Below, piece after piece: positions 1 to 4,966 of a stretch of 12,485 bases of DNA (the first letter of the stretch is position 1; each line of letters opens with the position of its first letter). The DNA is taken from contig CANEVK010000046.1 in assembly GCA_947442115.1 (NCBI GenBank), forward strand, positions 1-12,485, given 5' to 3'. Position numbers and translations under genes: made by a program. This DNA is from Bacteriovoracaceae bacterium. Lineage in GTDB: Bacteria; Bdellovibrionota; Bacteriovoracia; Bacteriovoracales; Bacteriovoracaceae. A model generated the notes under the pieces. It was given only the letters and a program-made list of their open reading frames with translations, did no database searches and was not told where the DNA came from.

Positions 1-85
1 AAAGCACTGTAATTACATTCGCCCCGCTTTTAGGACTGCCAACAATTGTTGAAACTTGCCTATGAGCAGAAGATTGAAAATGGGA

Positions 86-91
86 TATAAT
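86..91 (+). promoter_or_regulatory. -10 box of the 6S RNA promoter
   Basis: A perfect TATAAT lies seven bases before the G-run that opens the 6S RNA closing stem, which fits a transcription start at about 98. I see no good -35 hexamer at 16-18 bp spacing: the bases at 63-68 read TGAGCA, and TTGAAA at 49-54 is too far away. The assignment therefore rests on the -10 box and its fit with the RNA's 5' end. Confidence 0.6.
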
Positions 92-97
92 GATTTT

Positions 98-285
98 GGG
101 TTCGGGTTGAAGCCATAAAGTTTCGCCCCTACGATTTTATTTTCGGGAGCGGTCCCTGGTCACGGTGTGCAAGCTTGCCTGGTTTAGTATTAAGCCAGAA
201 TGTGAGAAGCCTAAAGTGATTACTAATTGCGCCCACCTAGTTTTCTAGGGGCGCGAAACCGTTTAAAGTCTTCTCTCGAACCCTT
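98..285 (+). ncRNA. ssrS: 6S RNA (RNA polymerase-sigma70 regulator)
   Basis: 6S RNA mimics an open promoter, binds the housekeeping RNA polymerase holoenzyme and lowers transcription in stationary phase. Several features support the call. The length of about 188 nt is close to the E. coli RNA (184 nt). A closing stem pairs GGGTTCG (98-104) with CGAACCC (277-283) and continues as GAAG with CTTC. An apical hairpin pairs 179-186 with 191-198 around loop GTAT. The sequence GAGAAGCCTAAAGTG at 204-218 closely resembles GAGAAGCCTTAAAACTG in E. coli 6S RNA. A small strong hairpin in the 3' side of the central bubble (229-254, CCTAG-TTTT-CTAGG flanked by GCGCC/GGCGC) is at the place where E. coli 6S also has one. 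No U-tract terminator is visible, so the 3' end is approximate. Strand is set by the GAGAAGCC motif and by the promoter. Confidence 0.83.
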
Positions 286-344
286 CATTTTATCATCCCC
301 TATTTTATCTTGACGTTGTAAGTTAGAACCCAAACAATGATTGT

Positions 345-875
345 ATGGAATACATTAACGTTAATGATTATCAAAACATCTCTTGGATTGAATCCCTTGC
401 TCTTGAAGAAGTGAATATGGAGGAGTCTGGCATTATACGATTTAATGACCACCTCAATACTCAAGCTTTATTAGAAGAATCTTCATTAAATTTTGTTAAT
501 AAACTCAAAGATAGATTTGAATTTTATGTTTCTTTATTCAATCAGTACCGCACGCAGCGAGACCAATCTCGTGGGATAAAAGTTTTTAGAATTTCCAACA
601 CTGTAAATGATTTTATCCTCTTCAGAAATTCCCTTAAATTGATTGTCGCTCGCCGAGCTCCAGATGTTATTAGCATTGGCTTTCTCTCTAATAATGGGGG
701 ATTATTTGCGGCCCGCTTAGCAAATGAAAACCAATCGGCCCATGCCATTCATGAAATCAAAGCTCATGTAGGACCATTCAACACTATTTCCTGGCGTTTT
801 CAGGGAGAGCCAGTTGAGGTAGAGGCTTTGGTGAAATACTACTTAACTGAGTTTATCAAAAACTCTTCACGTTAA
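345..875 (+). CDS. Conserved-looking hypothetical protein downstream of 6S RNA
   Basis: I do not recognise a named family. The 176-residue product is soluble in appearance, with no signal peptide and no membrane helix. The N-terminal 75 residues are acidic and probably helical. The second half (about residues 78-172) looks like one compact alpha/beta domain with distinctive segments: FRISNTVNDF (81-90), ARRAPDVISIGFLSNNGGLF (102-121), and HVGPFNTISWRFQGEPVEVE (141-160), then a C-terminal helix. No Shine-Dalgarno sequence precedes the ATG. TTGACG at 310-315 would put a transcript start almost exactly on it, so a leaderless mRNA is possible. An in-frame ATG at 417 has a GAAG-like sequence upstream and is an alternative start. 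The 3' end overlaps the convergent gene by 9 bp. Confidence 0.75.
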   Translation: MEYINVNDYQNISWIESLALEEVNMEESGIIRFNDHLNTQALLEESSLNFVNKLKDRFEFYVSLFNQYRTQRDQSRGIKVFRISNTVNDFILFRNSLKLIVARRAPDVISIGFLSNNGGLFAARLANENQSAHAIHEIKAHVGPFNTISWRFQGEPVEVEALVKYYLTEFIKNSSR

Positions 876-1787
876 ATTTTCCTTCAAAAGCCTTTTCTGA
901 GTTAATGCCAGAGAATCTTCTATTGTAGGCATTTTTAGCCCTAAGAAGTCCTCCGTATTTTGAGTATCTAACTTGTAAGAATATTGATTAGAGCCCGTCG
1001 AGCTGAGAGCATCCGCAGGAAAAGCTGAATTTGATTTTTGAATAAAATTATCATCCTTACGAAAAATTTTTGCCATTAATTTTGCAAATTCAAACCTTGT
1101 CATAAAATCAGAGGAGGAGATTTGAAAGAGTCGGTTTGTAACACCTGAGTCAAGCAAAGATTTTAAAATTCTGGCCAATACCAGCACATCTAAAAAACCT
1201 GTCACCACATTATCGTCTGCAGCGATCGACTGTCCTTTAATAAATCCAGTCTGCAACACTTCAAACCAATTAGGATGCTTGGGTCCATAGGATCTTCCAT
1301 ATAAAGGTGAACATCTCAAAACCAGATAATTTAAACAGGACCTTTGAACATAATATTCACTTGAAGATAAGGTTGTTCCAAAAACCGTATTTGGAAAAGG
1401 TGTATCACTTTCTTTATAAAGAATATTTTCTCCTCCCATCACAAAACAGGATGAAATCAGGATAAATTTTGCTCCATATCTTTCCGAGGCTGAACATACA
1501 TTAACTGTACCGACAGCATTTAGAGCATCGGCTTGCTTAGGATTTAATTTGCATTCCGTTAGTGAGCTCATTCCAACGGCATAAATAGTGTAATCAGGCT
1601 TCAACACACCAATTAAACTGGAAACATAATCTTTTTTGAAAACATCACACGGGTAACAAGTGACTCCAGGAATTTCCACAGGAGTTTTATGATAAGTACC
1701 AACTACTCTAAAATGATCTTTTAAATATAAAGCAAGGTTGGAGCCAACAAAAGAAGATGCTCCTACGATTAAGACTGTTTTCTTCAT
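867..1787 (-). CDS. RmlD-like SDR-family protein with degenerate active site
   Basis: This 306-residue protein has the extended SDR fold of dTDP-4-dehydrorhamnose reductase (RmlD) and related NAD(P)-dependent sugar epimerase/reductases. It has an N-terminal Rossmann dinucleotide loop GASSFVG (9-15), where the middle Gly of GxxGxxG is Ser. SSCFVMGG (112-119) corresponds to RmlD STDYVFDG, and ESDTPFPNTVFGTTLSSSE (126-144) corresponds to the RmlD ETDTPxPxxxYGxTKxxxE segment. The catalytic YxxxK pair reads F136 and L140, so both residues are lost, which argues against normal SDR chemistry. The C-terminal half resembles the RmlD substrate-binding region. It lies just downstream of two flagellin genes on the same strand but behind a strong terminator, so it is probably transcribed separately. 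No strong ribosome binding site is visible before the ATG. A role in flagellin glycan synthesis would be only an inference from position. Confidence 0.85.
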   Translation of the reverse strand: MKKTVLIVGASSFVGSNLALYLKDHFRVVGTYHKTPVEIPGVTCYPCDVFKKDYVSSLIGVLKPDYTIYAVGMSSLTECKLNPKQADALNAVGTVNVCSASERYGAKFILISSCFVMGGENILYKESDTPFPNTVFGTTLSSSEYYVQRSCLNYLVLRCSPLYGRSYGPKHPNWFEVLQTGFIKGQSIAADDNVVTGFLDVLVLARILKSLLDSGVTNRLFQISSSDFMTRFEFAKLMAKIFRKDDNFIQKSNSAFPADALSSTGSNQYSYKLDTQNTEDFLGLKMPTIEDSLALTQKRLLKENLT

Positions 1788-1821
1788 AAATAGATTTTAG
1801 CATTATTTTTTGATTTGAAAT

Positions 1822-1854
1822 AAATAGAAAAACCTTCCCCCATTCGGGGGAAGG
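1822..1854 (-). terminator. Intrinsic terminator of the downstream flagellin gene
   Basis: On the minus strand, CCTTCCCCC (1854-1846) pairs perfectly with GGGGGAAGG (1841-1833) around the tetraloop GAAT, followed by TTTTTCTATTT. The 9-bp GC-rich stem and T-tract are typical of a rho-independent terminator. It starts 15 bases after the flagellin stop codon and is the only clear intrinsic terminator in the window. Confidence 0.93.
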
Positions 1855-1869
1855 TAAGTGGGTGTGTAA

Positions 1870-2703
1870 TTAGCCAATCAACTTTAGGGCCATATTTGTC
1901 GCCTGATTCGCTTGAGCGAGTACCGAAACACCTGCCTGGGTTAGAATGTTATTCTTCGCCAGATCTGCTGTTTCTGATGCTACGTCTACATCACGAATCC
2001 TGGAGTTCGCTGCACTAAAATTCTCTTCAGTAATGGCCAAGCTATTACTGGCCGTTTGAAGACGATTTTGTAGTGCTCCGAGGTTCGCACGGTTGGAGTT
2101 AATCCTAACCAATGCTTCATCAAGCTTTGCAAGTGATAACTGTGCGCCTTCCTTGTTACCAATGGTTTCACCAGTGATGCCAAGTGTTTCAAGTGTAGAG
2201 TCAATTTCGACGGAATCATATTTGATTCTGTCATTAGTCGGATCATTGTGAATACCGACTTGGATTTCGACAACTCCACCTGTTCCATCAAGAAGGTTTC
2301 TTCCATTGAATTCTGAACTCTTTGAGATCCGCTGAATCTCATCTTTGAGATTCTGAAATTCAATATCTGAAAACTTTCTCTCTGTTTCGCCCACAGTATC
2401 AGAGGCTGCCTGTACTGCAAGCTCCCTGAGACGAATAACGATGTTGGATACTTCGTTGAGGCCACCTTCTGCTGTCTGAATAAGTGATATACCATCATCT
2501 GAGTTCCTTTTAGCTTGTCTGAGTCCTCGGATGTGGCCTTTCAGTTTTTCACTGATCGCCAACCCAGCCGCATCGTCAGCCGCGCGAGTAATCCTTTCAC
2601 CGCTGGACATTTTTCTTAAATTATTGTCCAAGTTTAACTTAGTAGCACTTAAAGCACGTTGAGCTGCAATGCTCGAAACGTTCGTATTTATTCTTAATCC
2701 CAT
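1870..2703 (-). CDS. fliC: Flagellin, D0/D1-only (downstream copy)
   Basis: This is a structural subunit of the flagellar filament, exported through the flagellar type III system. The 277 residues comprise the conserved N-terminal helices (MGLRINTNVSS at 1-11, then SSGERITRAADDAAGLAIS and IRLRELAVQAASDT) and the C-terminal D1/D0 region (ANLGALQNRLQ, FSAANSRIRDVDVASETADL, QAGVSVLAQANQ) joined by a short linker. The variable D2/D3 domains of enterobacterial flagellins are absent. The start is firm: MGLRINTN is the usual flagellin N-terminus and AGGAGA lies 7 bases before the ATG (2716-2711). It is a clear paralogue of the flagellin at 2886-3734. It has its own leader with hairpins and a weak sigma-28-like promoter, and it ends in a strong terminator. 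It is one of probably several flagellins in this genome, so the symbol is generic. Confidence 0.97.
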   Translation of the reverse strand: MGLRINTNVSSIAAQRALSATKLNLDNNLRKMSSGERITRAADDAAGLAISEKLKGHIRGLRQAKRNSDDGISLIQTAEGGLNEVSNIVIRLRELAVQAASDTVGETERKFSDIEFQNLKDEIQRISKSSEFNGRNLLDGTGGVVEIQVGIHNDPTNDRIKYDSVEIDSTLETLGITGETIGNKEGAQLSLAKLDEALVRINSNRANLGALQNRLQTASNSLAITEENFSAANSRIRDVDVASETADLAKNNILTQAGVSVLAQANQATNMALKLIG

Positions 2704-2726
2704 ATTTTAATCTCCTGTTAGCATTG

Positions 2727-2762
2727 TGAACCTCCATGTTCAGTTGTGGACTTCTTGTCCAC
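2727..2762 (-). promoter_or_regulatory. Two hairpins in the leader of the downstream flagellin
   Basis: Two adjacent inverted repeats lie in the untranslated leader. GTGGAC/GTCCAC (2762-2757 with 2751-2746) has loop AAGAA. TGAAC/GTTCA (2742-2738 with 2731-2727) has loop ATGGAG. The second presents GGA in the loop, the arrangement bound by CsrA/RsmA, about ten bases before the AGGAGA ribosome binding site, which also contains GGA. Stabilisation of the mRNA is an alternative role. The hairpins are seen directly; CsrA binding is inferred. Confidence 0.45.
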
Positions 2763-2799
2763 GGTTGTTTGTTTTAAAAAAACCACTACCCTATAAATC

Positions 2800-2831
2800 A
2801 ACTTGCTAGTACACACACCCACTATCAAGTT
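2800..2831 (-). repeat. Inverted repeat overlapping the putative flagellin -10 element
   Basis: Arms of 11 bases (2800-2810 and 2821-2831) are complementary at 10 positions and flank a GT-rich 10-base spacer. The upstream arm as read on the minus strand contains the TTGATAG that would be the sigma-28 -10 element. It could be an operator, or a hairpin at the mRNA 5' end if transcription starts upstream. Confidence 0.4.
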
Positions 2832-2848
2832 TTGCAGGATTCGTTTTA
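2822..2848 (-). promoter_or_regulatory. Weak sigma-28-like promoter of the downstream flagellin
   Basis: TAAA (2848-2845), an exact 15-base spacer and CTTGATAG (2829-2822) match the sigma-28 (FliA) pattern TAAA-N15-GCCGATAA at the -35 core and at four of eight -10 positions (GATA). The -10 match is poor, but the spacing equals that of the better promoter before the other flagellin. Confidence 0.35.
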
Positions 2849-2885
2849 CATCAGTTTTCTTAAGGCCTAAGCCTCTGGGATATTA

Positions 2886-3734
2886 CTATCCCTGAGAAGC
2901 GGCATTAATAAGGCTAAGAGCGTTCGAAGTCGATTGATTCGCCTGCGCCAATACTGAAGTACCTGCTTGCATTAAGATATTCGTTCTTGTCATCTCTGAA
3001 GTTGCAGAAGCAATATCAGTGTCACGGATTCGAGAATTCGCAGCTGACAAGTTTTCATTTGAGATCTGGATGTTATTAATCGTCGATTGGAGACGGTTTT
3101 GGAGAGCACCAAAGTCTGCTCGGATTCCAGAAACGTTTTGGATCGCCTGATCAATAGCTGCCAGAGAGTTCTGAGCTGAAATTTTATCAGATACGGAAGC
3201 AAGGTTAAGTCCAAGGGCTGCGACGTTAACATCTGCAGATGAGGCATCAAATGTTAATCTGTCAGCGAGAGGATCATTTCTTGTCCCAATTTGGATATCA
3301 AAGACTGAACCTGTACCATTAAGAAGTGGAACTCGGTTAAACTCGGTAGAGTTTGCAATACGGTCAACTTCTGACATCAATTGCTCGAATTCAACGTTAA
3401 GGAATTTTCTTTCTGTTGGCCCGATAGTATCAGAAGCTGCTTGCACTGCTAGTTCGCGAAGACGAATCATGATGTTTCCGACTTCCGCTAAAGCACCTTC
3501 AGCGATTTGCACTAAAGAGATACCATCTTGAGCGTTTCTTTCCGCTTGGCCTAAACCGCGGATTTGAGCTTTTAAATTTTCTGAGATCGCTAGACCTGCA
3601 GCATCGTCACCAGCACGGTTGATTCTGCTACCTGAAGACAATTGCTCTAACACTTTCTGTTGAGCATTCTTTGTTTGACCTAAGTTCCTTTGCGCGTTCA
3701 GCGAAGAAACGTTTGTGTTGATACGCAAACCCAT
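2886..3734 (-). CDS. fliC: Flagellin, D0/D1-only (upstream copy)
   Basis: This is the second filament subunit, 282 residues. It has the same D0/D1-only layout: MGLRINTNVSS at the N-terminus, SSGSRINRAGDDAAGLAIS, IRLRELAVQAASDT, then ADFGALQNRLQ, LSAANSRIRDTDIASATSEM and QAGTSVLAQANQS at the C-terminus. It ends with an extra NAASQG tail that the neighbouring copy lacks. By eye the copies are over half identical, closest at both ends and most different in the linker around residues 145-190. A strong ribosome binding site, AAGGAGGA (3745-3738), precedes the ATG. A sigma-28 promoter lies about 80 bases upstream. After the stop codon there is only a small GGGATA/TATCCC hairpin without a T-tract, so some read-through into the next flagellin is possible. 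It may be minor or structurally specialised in the filament; the sequence does not say. Confidence 0.97.
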   Translation of the reverse strand: MGLRINTNVSSLNAQRNLGQTKNAQQKVLEQLSSGSRINRAGDDAAGLAISENLKAQIRGLGQAERNAQDGISLVQIAEGALAEVGNIMIRLRELAVQAASDTIGPTERKFLNVEFEQLMSEVDRIANSTEFNRVPLLNGTGSVFDIQIGTRNDPLADRLTFDASSADVNVAALGLNLASVSDKISAQNSLAAIDQAIQNVSGIRADFGALQNRLQSTINNIQISNENLSAANSRIRDTDIASATSEMTRTNILMQAGTSVLAQANQSTSNALSLINAASQG

Positions 3735-3761
3735 AAATCCTCCTTGATCGGGTTTCTCTAA

Positions 3762-3776
3762 TCTCGTTCCGTGAGA
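3762..3776 (-). promoter_or_regulatory. Leader hairpin with ACGGA loop, upstream flagellin
   Basis: TCTC (3776-3773) pairs with GAGA (3765-3762) around the loop ACGGAAC. ACGGA in a hairpin loop fits the CsrA/RsmA recognition core, and the ribosome binding site AAGGAGGA, about 16 bases further on, supplies a second GGA. The stem is short, so the structure is tentative. Confidence 0.35.
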
Positions 3777-3781
3777 GAAGA

Positions 3782-3812
3782 GTTGAAAGCCTCATTGGCC
3801 TTCATGTTCAAC
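3782..3812 (-). promoter_or_regulatory. 5'-terminal hairpin of the upstream flagellin mRNA
   Basis: GTTGAA and TTCAAC close the element, with GAAGGCC facing GGCTTTC inside it (one G-U pair). It begins next to the sigma-28 -10 element, so it would sit at or near the 5' end of the transcript, as mRNA-stabilising leaders do. TTGAACATGAAGG in it resembles CTGAACATGGAGG in the other flagellin's leader. Confidence 0.4.
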
Positions 3813-3839
3813 TTTTCGACGACGCACAAAAGAACTTTA
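3813..3839 (-). promoter_or_regulatory. Sigma-28 (FliA) promoter of the upstream flagellin
   Basis: TAAA (3839-3836), a spacer of exactly 15 bases and GTCGAAAA (3820-3813) match the flagellar sigma-28 consensus TAAA-N15-GCCGATAA at six of eight -10 positions. It lies about 80 bases before the flagellin start, as expected for a late, class 3 flagellar gene. Confidence 0.75.
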
Positions 3840-3845
3840 GTTTTT

Positions 3846-3862
3846 TGTAAAAATATTTTACA
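3846..3862. promoter_or_regulatory. 17-bp palindrome, candidate operator
   Basis: TGTAAAA and TTTTACA are perfect inverted arms around ATA. The site lies just upstream of the flagellin sigma-28 -35 element and about 100 bp before the divergent GNAT gene, so a dimeric regulator bound here could affect either. The element is AT-rich, so chance is possible. No T-tract pattern makes it a terminator for either neighbour. Confidence 0.4.
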
Positions 3863-3961
3863 GTCGTAAAAAATGGCCCCTAAACTATTGTTTTTAATGA
3901 TCTTTTTTGTGATAGGCAAAATATTCCGGGGCAAATAGAGTTAAAGTTTAGATAATGAATT

Positions 3962-4963
3962 ATGACTATCACCAATTTAAAATCATCTCCTCATCTCTTC
4001 GCTTCTACACTTTCACTCATAGAAAAGGCTTTTCAGTATGAGAAAGGCCATCACTTTGACGTGGATTTCGCTCCTTTAATGAGTGAATCAAATCATGAAA
4101 ATTGTTTTGTTAAACTTAATACAGAGGGAAATGTCATTGCCCATATTGGTTTTTGTAAGCGTACTTTAAATGGTCATCCAATTGGTATGCTAGGTGGGAT
4201 TGCAGTAGATGAGAGATATCGAGGAGAAGGTCATTTTCAAGAGCTCATGCAAGAAATTATTTCGGAACACAGAGGAGATGTCGCCTTTTTTTTGCTTTGG
4301 AGTGATCAGGAAAAGTTGTACAAGAAATTTGGTTTTTATCTCTGTGGAGCTCAAATTGAACTTCCTCAAACAGGACAAAAAAAGGAATTCAAAAAAGTCC
4401 TGCTCAGTAGTATGACGTCGAATGAAAAGAAGCAGATTAAAGAACTTTATGAACAATCATTTAGTAAAACATACTTATCATTCAACAGAACAGATGATGA
4501 CTGGATAAATATCGAAAAAATTCATTCAAGCGACTTATATATAAAAGTAAATCAAGATGCTATTAGTGATTATTTTTTTATGAATAAAGGCCAAGATCTA
4601 AAAGGGATTATTTTTGAATATGGAACGACAGGTAATTTTCAAGAGCTTATTGCTGAATTAAGGGCCTACGGTAAAGTTTGGTCACCATTAGATCTTAAAA
4701 TCGACTCAAGTGAAGCCCAGTACCAGTTCCTCCTATCCCCAGGAGATCCCCTTTTATTAAGTCAATTTATTAAAGCATACACAAATAAGTTAATCTCAAT
4801 TCGAGATATTAATCTGATAAAGCAAGAAGTCTATTTTGATTTTAACAATGAAGTATTGGCATTAGAGATTGAAGAATTCTTAAGAGGAATTTTTGGGCCC
4901 GCTCCCTTTGAAGAAATTGGAGAGATTCCTCCGATCTTTATAAGCGGACTTGATAGTATTTAA
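3962..4963 (+). CDS. GNAT-family N-acetyltransferase with unassigned C-terminal half
   Basis: The N-terminal part (about residues 10-130) is a GNAT fold that would transfer an acyl group from acetyl-CoA to an amine. Motif A is seen as GMLGGIAVDERYRGEGHFQE (75-94), with the pyrophosphate-binding R-x-x-G-x-G at 85-90, followed by the usual late segment KLYKKFGFYLCG (118-129). Residues 140-333 belong to nothing I recognise; a degenerate second GNAT lobe is possible from the alternating strand/helix pattern, but this is a guess. The protein is 333 residues, twice a minimal GNAT. No Shine-Dalgarno sequence is visible. GATAAT at 3951-3956 ends five bases before the ATG, so the mRNA may be leaderless. 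The substrate is unknown. It converges on the kinase gene with a 3-bp gap. Confidence 0.88.
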   Translation: MTITNLKSSPHLFASTLSLIEKAFQYEKGHHFDVDFAPLMSESNHENCFVKLNTEGNVIAHIGFCKRTLNGHPIGMLGGIAVDERYRGEGHFQELMQEIISEHRGDVAFFLLWSDQEKLYKKFGFYLCGAQIELPQTGQKKEFKKVLLSSMTSNEKKQIKELYEQSFSKTYLSFNRTDDDWINIEKIHSSDLYIKVNQDAISDYFFMNKGQDLKGIIFEYGTTGNFQELIAELRAYGKVWSPLDLKIDSSEAQYQFLLSPGDPLLLSQFIKAYTNKLISIRDINLIKQEVYFDFNNEVLALEIEEFLRGIFGPAPFEEIGEIPPIFISGLDSI

Positions 4964-4966
4964 ATT

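Noticed and set aside
3..65. Open frame at the left edge ending in TGA, translating to a hydrophobic tail FAPLLGLPTIVETCL
   Set aside because: It could be the C-terminus of an upstream gene, but about 20 codons at the edge with no recognisable motif are not enough to call it.
286..309. Terminator for the 6S RNA
   Set aside because: The 3' flank is T-rich but lacks a stem followed by a continuous T-tract; the closing stem itself is not followed by one.
2860..2886. Small hairpin GGGATA/TATCCC and an AGGCCT palindrome after the upstream flagellin stop
   Set aside because: Neither is followed by a T-tract on the minus strand, so I do not call a terminator.
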